Of a DNA stretch of 64,000 nucleotides, positions 35,326 through 44,624 are shown one piece after another. Within the stretch, counting starts at the first letter, position 1. Every line of letters starts with the position of its first letter. The position numbers were made by a program, and so were the translations under genes. Origin of the DNA: Flavobacterium sp. NKUCC04_CG (GTDB lineage: Bacteria > Bacteroidota > Bacteroidia > Flavobacteriales > Flavobacteriaceae). The notes under the pieces were generated by a model. It saw only the letters and a list, made by a program, of their open reading frames with translations. It made no database searches and was not told the DNA's origin. The stretch is from the NCBI RefSeq assembly GCF_019345525.1, contig NZ_JAHKRA010000005.1, positions 124,001 to 188,000 on the forward strand, given 5' to 3'.

Positions 35326-36525
35326 ATGAAATTTGGACTTATAAAAGAGAGAAAGAGCCCACCAGATAGACGAGTTGTATTTAGTCCTTCTGAGTTGGTT
35401 GAAGTGGTAAAGCGTTTTCCAGAAGTAGAATTTGTCGTTGAGACTTCGGACATCCGTGTATTTTCAGATCAAGAATATAGGGATTTGGGGTTTGAAGTAA
35501 GTGACGATTTATCCGATTGTGATGTACTCTTAGGCGTAAAGGAAGTTCCCATTGATGCACTTATTCCAAACAAAACCTATTTTTTCTTTTCGCATACTAT
35601 AAAAAAACAAAGTTACAATAGGGCTTTATTACAAGCTTGTTTAGATAAAAACATTCGATTAATTGATCATGAAACCCTTGTTGATGAAAATGACAAACGT
35701 TTGATCGGTTTTGGCCGCTATGCCGGTATAGTTGGAGCTTATAACGCTTTTAGAGCTTTTGGAATTAAATTTGAATTGTTCAACTTAGTCAAAGCAGAGG
35801 TATTACTACACACCGAGGATTTGATCAGTCGCCTTAATCGTCCGTATTTACCCCCTGTAAAAGTTGTTTTAACCGGACATGGTAAAGTGGGAATGGGCGC
35901 AAAGGAAATCTTAGATGGAATGAAAATGAAACCCGTTTCTATAGATGATTTTTTAAACAAGACATTTGATGTTCCTGTTTATACTCAAATTGACGTCATG
36001 GACTATTACAAAAGGATTGACGGTACTGAAGCTTCAAAAGCCGATTTCTATAAAAACCCAGAATTGTATGATTCCAATTTTGAGCGTTTTACTCGCGAAG
36101 CAGATATCTTTATAGCAGGGCATTTTTACAAAACTGGAAGCCCTAAAATTCTAACCAAAGAGATGTTAAATGGAGCGCATAATCAAATTAAAGTGGTTGC
36201 TGATATTTCTTGTGACGTAGCAGGTCCTATCGATTCAACTTTAAGAGCCTCTACCATTGCAGATCCAATCTATGGTTATTACCCAAGAGAAAATAAAGAG
36301 GTTAGTATTGAGCATCCAGCAGCAGTGGTGGTAATGGCAGTGGATAATCTACCATGTGAATTACCTAAGGATGCTAGTGAGGGATTTGGAGAAACTTTTA
36401 TTGATCAAGTTATGCCCGCTTTCTTTAACAATGATAAAGATGGCGTTTTTCAAAGAGCTTGTGTAACAGCAAACGGTAAACTGACCGAACGATTTAAATA
36501 TTTAGAAGATTTTCTAGCGGAGTAA
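35326..36525 (+). CDS. NAD(P)-dependent dehydrogenase related to saccharopine/alanine dehydrogenases
   Basis: A 399-residue two-domain protein of the AlaDH/PNT superfamily. The N-terminal domain starts MKFGLIKERKSPPDRRVVFSP, the typical substrate-domain opening, with the His in FFSHTIKKQ. The nucleotide fold has VVLTGHGKVGMGAKEIL near residue 180. It resembles NAD+ L-lysine-forming saccharopine dehydrogenase homologues common in Bacteroidota. No other lysine gene is nearby, so the substrate is open. A terminator follows at 36617-36657. Confidence 0.85.
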   Translation: MKFGLIKERKSPPDRRVVFSPSELVEVVKRFPEVEFVVETSDIRVFSDQEYRDLGFEVSDDLSDCDVLLGVKEVPIDALIPNKTYFFFSHTIKKQSYNRALLQACLDKNIRLIDHETLVDENDKRLIGFGRYAGIVGAYNAFRAFGIKFELFNLVKAEVLLHTEDLISRLNRPYLPPVKVVLTGHGKVGMGAKEILDGMKMKPVSIDDFLNKTFDVPVYTQIDVMDYYKRIDGTEASKADFYKNPELYDSNFERFTREADIFIAGHFYKTGSPKILTKEMLNGAHNQIKVVADISCDVAGPIDSTLRASTIADPIYGYYPRENKEVSIEHPAAVVVMAVDNLPCELPKDASEGFGETFIDQVMPAFFNNDKDGVFQRACVTANGKLTERFKYLEDFLAE

Positions 36526-36616
36526 TTCTACATTCTATAAACGGAAATCACGTGGATTAGTTTGACCACCAAAGAGTGGGGCTAAGAAATACAGGCCAAT
36601 CGGATTACTATTTCTT

Positions 36617-36657
36617 TAAAAAAAATGGCTGTTTCAGTATTGAGACAGCCATTTTTT
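36617..36657. terminator. Bidirectional terminator
   Basis: AAAAATGGCTGTttCAg ... tTGagACAGCCATTTTTT, between convergent genes. Confidence 0.85.
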
Positions 36658-36659
36658 AT

Positions 36660-38903
36660 TTAAGCAGCCAAAGCTGTTTTTTTAATGTTCTTTTTATAAG
36701 CTAATTTCTTGGCCACTTTTAAAATCTGTTCAGACAAGCTGGTTAACCAAATTAATTGTTCAATAACCAATTGGGATTCCTCCATCTTAATTTTGATATC
36801 CTCATCATCGTCTATAGCTAGTTTTAATTCCTTTTCACGTATATCCTTTAAGTAAGAGAAACTAATTTCAAACTCTTTTTGTTCGTCGGATGTCCAAATT
36901 TTGCGCTCCTTCTGCGAGTCTTGTAGCACTTCAATAGTGCTGTTTAGATTTTTGACAATCGTATCCATAACCACATTAAAAGCTTTAGAAGCTTCTGTTG
37001 TCTTATGCGATTGTATATAAGTTCCTATAGAAGCAGCAGAAGAAAGTAGGGTATGGTTTAAAACGGCTAATTCATACAATTCCGAACGGTATTTTTGTTT
37101 GGACTTTGGCTCTTGAATCATACGCTGAAACGACGACATTAAATTTCCAATTTCAATAAAAGCATACTTTCTAGTCAAGCGATACGGCAAGGTAACTTCC
37201 CCTTTCTCGTTGTAAAAAATGGAGATTTCTTTTAAGTAATCGCGATTGGCTTTAATAGATTTGGTCAAGTGGATATTGATGTTTAAAAACTCCCATGAAG
37301 GCCATAACAAATAATTTGCACCAAATGCCAGCAGCGCACCTATAAAGGTATCAATAACTCTATAGGTGAGTAAATCCATAAAATTCGGTGTTAAGATACC
37401 GTAAATTAATACTACATAAATGGTGATAAAAGTGACACCAACCTTATAATCCGTATGTGAGAACCAATATCCAATAATCATAGTAAATATGGTTAAAACC
37501 GCTAAAACGGGCGTATTGTCGATAAAGGCTAATAAGGCAAAGGCCACTAAACCACCTGCTACAGTACCGATTACCCGTTCAAAGGAGCGTTGCTTTGTGA
37601 GCCCGAATCCCGGACGCATAATCACGACTATGGTCAATAGAATCCAATAAGCATTTAATAGATTAAAGACTTGTCCAATCATAAATCCGACAAAAATAGT
37701 CAATGTCAATCTCAAGGCATGACGAAAAATGGTTGAGGAAAAGTTCATGTTTTCCTTAAGTGTATCCCAACGGTAATGTTGGGGAGTCAAAAATTTCTCT
37801 AGATCTTTATGTTTCCCCTTTAAGTCATTTTCGGTCACTGTATTGGTTAATACGCGTTCTAGAACCTTGATTTTTTCAATCTGTTTGTTGGCATAATGAA
37901 TAACGTTTGAAAACATAATCACCGCTTCGGAGGTCGAATCCGATTGATTGGTCTTCTGAAATTGATAGAGTTTATCACTAATTTTTTTTAAGTCGTCACT
38001 TAATGAAGTTACTGCTGTATATTTTTTACCAACATTAAGAGAAAGGGAAATATTCGAAATGGTTGTAGCAAATTGAATAGCCAAATTTTTATAATCTTCG
38101 ATGATATCGATATGGTTTTCAAAAAGCTGGTATAATCTCTTGTGATCGAAAGCCGTTGATAAGGCAATTTCCTGGATATCGACTAAAGCTGTAAAAGCCA
38201 CTAACATTTTACGATTGTAAGAGGAGTTGCCGGTATTGGCTTTGTTCCGTACTAAATACTCTCGAAGATTTTCATGAACCTCGTTTAGTTTAACTTGTAT
38301 ACTGAGCTGTTCCTCTATAATTTTATCCCGGTTTGCACCTTTTGTCCACAGTTCGGCACGTAATTTTAAGTAATCAGAGGTCAAGTCCATGCATTCGGAG
38401 GTTTGCAAGGCAGCATAACGTCTCGGACGAATCAAATTAAACAGTAGTGTAACAACCAAATACAACATACCACCGAGCAATAACATCGAACAATGGATTA
38501 ATAAATCTTTACCTTGATACGGATGCACAAAAGCCAAACTAACAGCTAAGAGTCCTGTAAAAGACAACATATTTGCACGGTGCCCATAAACGGAAATCAT
38601 ACATAGTGCGAATATAATCGATAAAAAAACAGGATAAAACAAAACGGTTCCCACAACCGTACACAATACCAAGGTGAGGGTAGGTATCAATAAGGCACCT
38701 ACGAGTAAGCCTACTACTTTGTGTTTAAGATTACTAGGTATATCCACTGGCGCTGTCAATAAGGCCCCCATAGCAATCGTAAAGGCTAGGGTAAATTCCT
38801 TATACGGCATCAAAACTAAAAAGGGAATAATCGAAGAAATAGTAATTTTTAAAGAATCGGTAAGGTGTGAATTATCTGTGAATTTTCGTGCTTTTTTAAA
38901 CAT
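36660..38903 (-). CDS. FUSC-family inner-membrane protein (YccS/YhfK-like)
   Basis: A 747-residue protein with two membrane bundles: helices about 20-160 and 395-525, each followed by a cytoplasmic helical domain. The FUSC motif is in the second bundle (YWILLTIVVIMRPGFGLTKQRSFERVIGTVAGG). Family members are linked to efflux of aromatic acids or fusaric acid; the YccS subgroup has no firm substrate. It is monocistronic and divergent from def. Confidence 0.9.
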   Translation of the reverse strand: MFKKARKFTDNSHLTDSLKITISSIIPFLVLMPYKEFTLAFTIAMGALLTAPVDIPSNLKHKVVGLLVGALLIPTLTLVLCTVVGTVLFYPVFLSIIFALCMISVYGHRANMLSFTGLLAVSLAFVHPYQGKDLLIHCSMLLLGGMLYLVVTLLFNLIRPRRYAALQTSECMDLTSDYLKLRAELWTKGANRDKIIEEQLSIQVKLNEVHENLREYLVRNKANTGNSSYNRKMLVAFTALVDIQEIALSTAFDHKRLYQLFENHIDIIEDYKNLAIQFATTISNISLSLNVGKKYTAVTSLSDDLKKISDKLYQFQKTNQSDSTSEAVIMFSNVIHYANKQIEKIKVLERVLTNTVTENDLKGKHKDLEKFLTPQHYRWDTLKENMNFSSTIFRHALRLTLTIFVGFMIGQVFNLLNAYWILLTIVVIMRPGFGLTKQRSFERVIGTVAGGLVAFALLAFIDNTPVLAVLTIFTMIIGYWFSHTDYKVGVTFITIYVVLIYGILTPNFMDLLTYRVIDTFIGALLAFGANYLLWPSWEFLNINIHLTKSIKANRDYLKEISIFYNEKGEVTLPYRLTRKYAFIEIGNLMSSFQRMIQEPKSKQKYRSELYELAVLNHTLLSSAASIGTYIQSHKTTEASKAFNVVMDTIVKNLNSTIEVLQDSQKERKIWTSDEQKEFEISFSYLKDIREKELKLAIDDDEDIKIKMEESQLVIEQLIWLTSLSEQILKVAKKLAYKKNIKKTALAA

Positions 38904-39019
38904 AACTATTCCGTAGGTAGTTTTAAAATTATTTTAAAGGGTAAAGATTGTCTAGGCAATATAGTGCAAAATAAATACCAAAATTTGTATATTGTAATAA
39001 TTATTTCTGTTTTTTTGAT

Positions 39020-39027
39020 TAATTTTG
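39020..39027 (+). promoter_or_regulatory. -7 promoter box of the def operon
   Basis: TAATTTTG, a perfect TAnnTTTG, 47 bases before the def start. Confidence 0.55.
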
Positions 39028-39074
39028 TGTTTGCTTAGTATTTTAAGCGTGAATAAAAATTAAAGAAAACAATT

Positions 39075-39662
39075 ATGATATTACCAATTGTGGGTTATGG
39101 AGATCCTGTATTGAGAAAAATAGGTGAAAACATTAGCCCAGATTATCCACAATTAGCTGAACTAGTTGAGAATATGTTTGAAACCATGCATCGTGCAAAC
39201 GGTGTAGGATTGGCTGCGCCTCAAATAGGTTTGGCAATTCGATTATTTGTAGTAGATTGCGCTCCGTTCGCTGATAATGATGACGTATCGGAAACAGAAG
39301 CTTTATTTTTATCTACGTACAAAAAAGCCTTTATCAATGCAAAAATTATTGCAGAAGAGGGAGAAGAGTGGGCTTTTAACGAAGGTTGCTTAAGTATTCC
39401 AGATGTTAATGAAGATGTATATAGAAAGGAATTGGTTACTATAGAATATTACGATGAACATTTTAATAAACAGGTAGAACAAATCGGAGGATTAGCTGCA
39501 CGTGTTATTCAACATGAGTACGATCATATCGAAGGAATCTTATTTACGGATAAAATTTCCAGTTTAAAGAAAAGATTAAATTCTCGCCGTTTACAAAATA
39601 TATTTGAAGGAAAGATAGTTCCCAATTATAAAATGAAGTTTGCGTCTAAAAAAAGCAGATAG
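39075..39662 (+). CDS. def: Peptide deformylase
   Basis: Removes the formyl group from nascent proteins. It has 195 residues. The three motifs are present: GVGLAAPQIG (43-52), EGCLSIP with metal ligand Cys105, and QHEYDH with ligands His147 and His151 and catalytic Glu148. It heads a cluster with the DUF5606 gene and mazG on the same strand, a conserved flavobacterial order. Confidence 0.97.
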   Translation: MILPIVGYGDPVLRKIGENISPDYPQLAELVENMFETMHRANGVGLAAPQIGLAIRLFVVDCAPFADNDDVSETEALFLSTYKKAFINAKIIAEEGEEWAFNEGCLSIPDVNEDVYRKELVTIEYYDEHFNKQVEQIGGLAARVIQHEYDHIEGILFTDKISSLKKRLNSRRLQNIFEGKIVPNYKMKFASKKSR

Positions 39663-39724
39663 AGTTTGCATATTAATTACAAATTAAGATATTTGTGACT
39701 TTAAAATTAAAATAATTTCAAAAA

Positions 39725-40165
39725 ATGAGTTTAGATAGAATATTAGCCATTTCAGGAAAACCAGGATTGTATGAATTAAAAGTACAAACGCGTACAGGTT
39801 TTGTTGCGGAGTCTCTAGTGGACGGAAAAAGAAGTACTATTGGATTAAAACACAATGTAAGTTTACTCTCTGAAATATCAATGTATACCTATGATGATGA
39901 AGTAAAATTATTTGTTGTATTTAAATCTATTGCACAGAAAGAAAATTTTAAAGCGGCCGTTTCTCATAAAGAAGATCAAGCTATTTTAACTAGCTACTTT
40001 AGAGAAATCCTTCCTCAATACGACGAAGAACGCGTTTACATTTCAGATATCAAAAAAGTTTTAAACTGGTATAACATACTTCAAAATAGAGGAGTGATTA
40101 CCGAAGAGGCTTTTGGTGCTTTAGCGACGGTCGAAACACCGGTTGCGGAAAGCGTTGAGAAATAA
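39725..40165 (+). CDS. DUF5606-family protein
   Basis: A 146-residue soluble protein, beginning MSLDRILAISGKPGLYEL. It matches my memory of DUF5606, found between def and mazG in Bacteroidota. No enzymatic motif is visible; the first 70 residues look like a small beta barrel, followed by helices. Function unknown. It is followed by a terminator hairpin before mazG. Confidence 0.85.
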   Translation: MSLDRILAISGKPGLYELKVQTRTGFVAESLVDGKRSTIGLKHNVSLLSEISMYTYDDEVKLFVVFKSIAQKENFKAAVSHKEDQAILTSYFREILPQYDEERVYISDIKKVLNWYNILQNRGVITEEAFGALATVETPVAESVEK

Positions 40166-40167
40166 AA

Positions 40168-40199
40168 TTTTTAAATCCCGTTTTAACGGGATTTTTTGT
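40168..40199 (+). terminator. Terminator between DUF5606 and mazG
   Basis: AATCCCGTT-tt-AACGGGATT followed by T4; mazG may still be reached by read-through, as it starts 20 bases later. Confidence 0.75.
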
Positions 40200-40218
40200 A
40201 TCATAAAACGGCTAAAAT

Positions 40219-41007
40219 ATGAATAATAGAGCAGTGCAGTTAAAAGCTATTGAACGGCTTTTAAACATTATGGACGACTTACGTGAAAAGTGTCCGTGGG
40301 ATCAAAAGCAAAGCATGGAAACTTTGCGTCATCTGACCATAGAAGAAGTATATGAATTGGGTGATGCTATTTTGGATAACGACTTAGAGGAAGTAAAAAA
40401 GGAACTCGGAGATGTTTTATTACACTTGGTATTCTATGCAAAAATAGGAAGTGAAACCAATGCTTTTGACATTGCTGACGTCGCAAACAGTATTTGTGAA
40501 AAATTGATTTCTAGACACCCACATATCTATGGAGATGTAAAGCTTACTAGTTCTGAAGAGGTTAAGCAAAACTGGGAAAAACTAAAATTGGAAGAGGGTA
40601 ATAAATCCGTCTTAGGTGGCGTACCAAAAAGTTTACCTGCTCTTGTTAAAGCAAGTCGAATTCAAGAAAAAGTTCAAGGTGTTGGTTTTGATTGGGAACA
40701 CAGAGCCGATGTTTGGAATAAAGTAAAAGAAGAGTTAGATGAATTCGAGCAAGAAGTCAACCTACAGCAAACCGAACGGATGGAAGAGGAATTTGGAGAT
40801 GTTTTATTTTCACTTATCAATTATGCGCGCTTTCTAAAAATCAATCCAGAAACAGCGCTCGAACGAACCAATAAAAAATTTATAAGCCGTTTTCAATATA
40901 TAGAACAAAAAGCAGTTGATTTGGGAAAATCCATTACAGCTATGAATTTAGAAGAAATGGATCTGTATTGGAATGAAGCTAAAAATTTTAATAAAACTAA
41001 AAAATAG
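40219..41007 (+). CDS. mazG: Nucleoside triphosphate pyrophosphohydrolase MazG
   Basis: Hydrolyses NTPs and dNTPs to monophosphates as housecleaning. It has 262 residues with two MazG domains. The first contains KCPWDQKQSMETLRHLTIEEVYEL and the metal-binding EExxE/ExxD set (ELGDVLLH); the second has EELDEFEQEV and EEFGDVLFSL. Length equals that of E. coli MazG. Confidence 0.95.
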   Translation: MNNRAVQLKAIERLLNIMDDLREKCPWDQKQSMETLRHLTIEEVYELGDAILDNDLEEVKKELGDVLLHLVFYAKIGSETNAFDIADVANSICEKLISRHPHIYGDVKLTSSEEVKQNWEKLKLEEGNKSVLGGVPKSLPALVKASRIQEKVQGVGFDWEHRADVWNKVKEELDEFEQEVNLQQTERMEEEFGDVLFSLINYARFLKINPETALERTNKKFISRFQYIEQKAVDLGKSITAMNLEEMDLYWNEAKNFNKTKK

Positions 41008-41195
41008 TGAGTTAGATTTTTTTTAACTCTATTGGGTTTTATATATAGGCCATATTTAAAAATATATAATTTATATACAAAATTTTTATGCTTATTTAAC
41101 CGAAATACAGTGAATAATTATCACATATTTAAAAAAGACAAAAATTTTTTTTAAAAAAAAAGTCCTATTTTTAAACCCTAGTTTAAAATTATACG

Positions 41196-43115
41196 ATGAA
41201 AATAAAATTACAATATGCCTTTTTTGTTTTTACTTCATTTGCATTGACCAACCAACTCCATGCTCAAAATGTAAAAGTAAGAGAGAATATCATTAAGAAT
41301 TCTCAAATTGAAAATTTAGAGAAATTGGCAATTGCCAGTGGAATTCATTCCGAAAAAGCTTATAATAATGCCGTTGAAGTAGCTAAATCTAAAGGACTTC
41401 CAATTAATGGCTATAATAAAGAGGGTGATTTTTTTGAAGTAAAAGAAGTCAATGCCGACGGGAATATCGTTTATTATAGCACAAAAAATGCTGGATCTAG
41501 AAAGACCGCTCGCGTTGACAATATAAAAACCGATTTAAATTTAGATTTAACGGGTAAGGAAATGATTGTTGGAGTATGGGATGGCGGTATTGCTTTGCGA
41601 ACTCATGTTGATTTAAACGGTAGGGTAATCGTTAAGGATCGTTCTACTCGAGTAGAATCACACGGTACTCACGTTACGGGTACCATTGCATCCTCTGGCA
41701 GAAACGCGCAGTCAAAAGGTATGGCTCCTGAAGCAACCATTTGGTCTAACGATTGGCGAAGTGATATTCGGGAAATGACGCAACAAGCCGCAGAAGGTTT
41801 ATTGGTTTCTAATCACTCTTATGGAGTGGATACGAGTCCTGAAAATTGGAATGGTCGTGTAGCTGATTTTGGTTCTTACGACTATACTAGTTATAGTTTT
41901 GATATCCTGACTGCAAATGCGCCATTTTATCAACCTGTTGTTGCTGCTGGTAACGATCGTGATAGTTTCAATAGATTAAACCCAACTAAAAGAGGGAATG
42001 ATTTGTTATTAGGAGCCACATTATCTAAAAATGCCATTGTAGTTGCAGCAGTAGGGCAAGTCAATAATTACACTTCAGCAAATCAAGTGGTGATGTCGTC
42101 TTTTAGTAATTTCGGACCTACAGATGATTTTAGAATAAAACCGGATATCTCAGCCAAAGGTGTTCAAGTACTATCAACCGACTCTGAATCCGATACAGAC
42201 TATAGTGTAGCAAGTGGTACTTCGATGGCCGCACCTGCTATAGCTGGAGTATTGATTTTATGGCAACAATACGCTATCCAAAAAAACAATGTAGCTTATA
42301 GATCGGCTACCCTTCGTGCCTTAATGGCGCAAACTGCTGACGAGGCAGGTACAGACCCGGGACCTGACCACAAATTTGGATGGGGACTAATCAACGCTGC
42401 CCGCGGTATTGAAGTCATTAGATCCAGCAAATCTACTGAAGCATTTATAGGAGAACAAACCTTAAATCAAGGTGCAAGCTTTGAAAAGGAATTTGTAGTT
42501 ACTAGTTCTGGAAGCGCATTTGCCGCTACTATAGCATGGACTGACAGTCCTAGAGCAGATAATAATTATGCTGCTTACTTAGATGATCCATCTCCAGCTC
42601 TAAACAATGATTTAGATTTGAGAATTTACAAAGATAACGAGGTATTTATGCCTTGGAAACTCAATAAAAACTTTAATGATTTACGCGCTATAAAAGGCGA
42701 TAATGATGTGGATAATATTGAGAAAATCGAAATTCCAAATGCTCAAGCAGGTACCTATAGAATTGTAGTAAGTCACAAGGGAAATTTATCTAGTGGAAAG
42801 CAAGATTTTTCTATGGTTATCAGTCCTGTGACAGGAACTTTATCTATAGAAACAAATACTGTACTTGAAAATGATTTAAAAATTTGGCCTAATCCGGCAA
42901 GAGATTTTATAAATATTGAAGGTACAAATGAACACTTAGTAAACGCTAACGTTTCGTTGTTTGACATTACGGGAAAACAATTATTAAACATCAATAATAC
43001 GGATGCTACATCCTCAACACTACAAATTCCATTACAGAATTTGTCAACAGGTGTATATATTTTGAAGTTTAAGAATGCTAAGGGACTCCTTACCAAAAAG
43101 ATATTGATTAAATAA
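41196..43115 (+). CDS. Subtilisin-like (S8) serine peptidase exported by type IX secretion
   Basis: A 639-residue secreted peptidase. The signal peptide is residues 1-24 (ending LHAQ). The S8 catalytic residues are Asp129 (VGVWDGG), His156 (SHGTHVTGT), oxyanion Asn253 (AAGNDRD) and Ser343 (GTSMAAPA). A beta-rich domain (about 425-545) is followed by a C-terminal type A sorting signal from about 560: WPNPARDFINIEG, GVYILKF and the final KKILIK, which directs T9SS export and removal. It is monocistronic, with a terminator at 43139-43169. Confidence 0.94.
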   Translation: MKIKLQYAFFVFTSFALTNQLHAQNVKVRENIIKNSQIENLEKLAIASGIHSEKAYNNAVEVAKSKGLPINGYNKEGDFFEVKEVNADGNIVYYSTKNAGSRKTARVDNIKTDLNLDLTGKEMIVGVWDGGIALRTHVDLNGRVIVKDRSTRVESHGTHVTGTIASSGRNAQSKGMAPEATIWSNDWRSDIREMTQQAAEGLLVSNHSYGVDTSPENWNGRVADFGSYDYTSYSFDILTANAPFYQPVVAAGNDRDSFNRLNPTKRGNDLLLGATLSKNAIVVAAVGQVNNYTSANQVVMSSFSNFGPTDDFRIKPDISAKGVQVLSTDSESDTDYSVASGTSMAAPAIAGVLILWQQYAIQKNNVAYRSATLRALMAQTADEAGTDPGPDHKFGWGLINAARGIEVIRSSKSTEAFIGEQTLNQGASFEKEFVVTSSGSAFAATIAWTDSPRADNNYAAYLDDPSPALNNDLDLRIYKDNEVFMPWKLNKNFNDLRAIKGDNDVDNIEKIEIPNAQAGTYRIVVSHKGNLSSGKQDFSMVISPVTGTLSIETNTVLENDLKIWPNPARDFINIEGTNEHLVNANVSLFDITGKQLLNINNTDATSSTLQIPLQNLSTGVYILKFKNAKGLLTKKILIK

Positions 43116-43138
43116 ACGTTCTGTCACACCATATTATA

Positions 43139-43169
43139 AGGGTTGGGAAATTTTCTCAACCCTTTTTTG
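43139..43169 (+). terminator. Terminator of the subtilase gene
   Basis: AAGGGTTGgGAAA-TTTTCtCAACCCTT followed by T6. Confidence 0.85.
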
Positions 43170-43663
43170 TTTAAAATGCTACCTCAGTTCTTTTATATAC
43201 GCCAATGCGTTTAACAGTTAGACACTGCTAAAAAAGACAAAGACGGTTTGATTATGTCGTATACTGAAAAATTCAAGATATCCACTACAGTTGCATGTTG
43301 TTTCTTCTTTTGGCTATCGAAGTTCCGAGCTGATTTGACGAATTACAAAAGCATTGTCTCTAAATCTTTATAAATATAGATTCCTTCGCTTTCAATCCTT
43401 ATTTATGTGTACATTTTATTAAGTAATAGGATCATGATATACCAATATAGATAAGTTTCTCAATACTGCTTAAAACACCCTAAAATCAACGTTATTGACA
43501 ATTGTAAATGAGTGCTGCTTTTGAACTAGTCTTTCTACATAACAGCAAGCACTATATTCATCAACAGATACAACGATTAATTTGTAATTATAAACAGGGG
43601 GAGCAAAAAGCTGAACAGCATTAAAGTCTAAATAATAATTATAGTGATTTTTTGGTATAAAAA
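43170..43663. other. Intergenic stretch, no supported gene
   Basis: It contains a 62-codon open minus-strand frame (43470-43658) without a start codon, whose translation I do not recognise. It could be another gene remnant, but length alone is not evidence in this AT-rich DNA. Confidence 0.4.
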
Positions 43664-43692
43664 AAGACCGTCGAAACGGTCTTTTTTTTTAT
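43664..43692 (-). terminator. Terminator of the OmpA-like lipoprotein gene
   Basis: AAGACCGT-cgaa-ACGGTCTT followed by T-rich and preceded by A-rich runs, 17 bases after the stop. Confidence 0.85.
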
Positions 43693-43708
43693 TTTGAAAA
43701 GAAAAAAA

Positions 43709-44545
43709 TTATCCTTTAGCTAAAATTTTCATTTCTTTTTCAATCATATCATAGAATTGATCAATTCTAGGCATGATGATGATTCTTGTTCTTCTGTTCT
43801 TTTGTCTGTTTTCAGGTGTATCATTAGATACTAATGGAACATAGTAACTTCTTCCTGCAGCAATCAATTGCTCTGGTTTAACACCTAAGTCATTTTGAAG
43901 TATTCTTGTGATAGAAGTAGCTCTTTTAACACTCAAATCCCAGTTGTCTTCCATCATGTTGTTTTTAATAGGCACATTATCAGTGTGACCTTCAACCATA
44001 CATTCGAAATCCGGTTTACTGTTTACCACTTTAGCTACTTTTGCCAAAACTTCTTTAGCACGGTCGCTAACTACATAACTTCCGCTTTTAAATAGCAATT
44101 TATCAGCAATTGAAATAAATACAACTCCTTTTTCAACATTAACTTCGATATCTGGATCATTGAAACCAACTTCTCTTTTTAGACTGGTAACCAAAGCTAG
44201 GGTGATGGAGTCTTTCTTACTTACAGCATCTTGTAAACGCGAAATTCTCAAATCCTTTTCTTTCATACTTTCCAAAGATTTCTCTAGGTTTTGCGCTCCT
44301 TTCGATGATAAAGAAGTTAAGTTATCCATAGTGTTAAATAACTTTTCATTATCAACTTTCATCTTTTCTGCATACGTTTTCAAAGATTCTTTTTCTGTTA
44401 AACAAGTGTTTAATTTTATTGTACAAGTGTTTAATAAATCTTGAATCTCTTTGTTTTTACTTTCTAATGCAGCTATTTTCTTTTGAGAGCCACAAGAGCT
44501 CAAAGAAATTGCCAAAATAGACAATCCTAAAATGATTTTCTTCAT
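43709..44545 (-). CDS. OmpA-family lipoprotein with coiled coil
   Basis: A 278-residue envelope lipoprotein. The signal ends SLSSCGSQ (lipid Cys18); residues 22-115 are heptad-rich coiled coil, and residues 135-260 an OmpA/MotB peptidoglycan-binding domain (VEGHTDNVPI and the SVKRATSITRIL ... RRTRI motifs). The architecture links the outer membrane to peptidoglycan. ATG 44545 begins the lipoprotein signal; an open frame to 44614 adds 23 residues without a signal and is unlikely. Confidence 0.92.
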   Translation of the reverse strand: MKKIILGLSILAISLSSCGSQKKIAALESKNKEIQDLLNTCTIKLNTCLTEKESLKTYAEKMKVDNEKLFNTMDNLTSLSSKGAQNLEKSLESMKEKDLRISRLQDAVSKKDSITLALVTSLKREVGFNDPDIEVNVEKGVVFISIADKLLFKSGSYVVSDRAKEVLAKVAKVVNSKPDFECMVEGHTDNVPIKNNMMEDNWDLSVKRATSITRILQNDLGVKPEQLIAAGRSYYVPLVSNDTPENRQKNRRTRIIIMPRIDQFYDMIEKEMKILAKG

Positions 44546-44624
44546 AATGTAAAATGATTTGTTATATATGGCTAATCTATCAAAAATTGTGCTAATATTA
44601 AAATTAATTAGCACTAAACAAGTG

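Noticed and set aside
43470..43658. Start-less 62-codon open frame on minus in the gap before the OmpA lipoprotein terminator
   Set aside because: No start and no recognisable family; runs of this length occur by chance many times in this AT-rich non-coding DNA. Kept only as a note.
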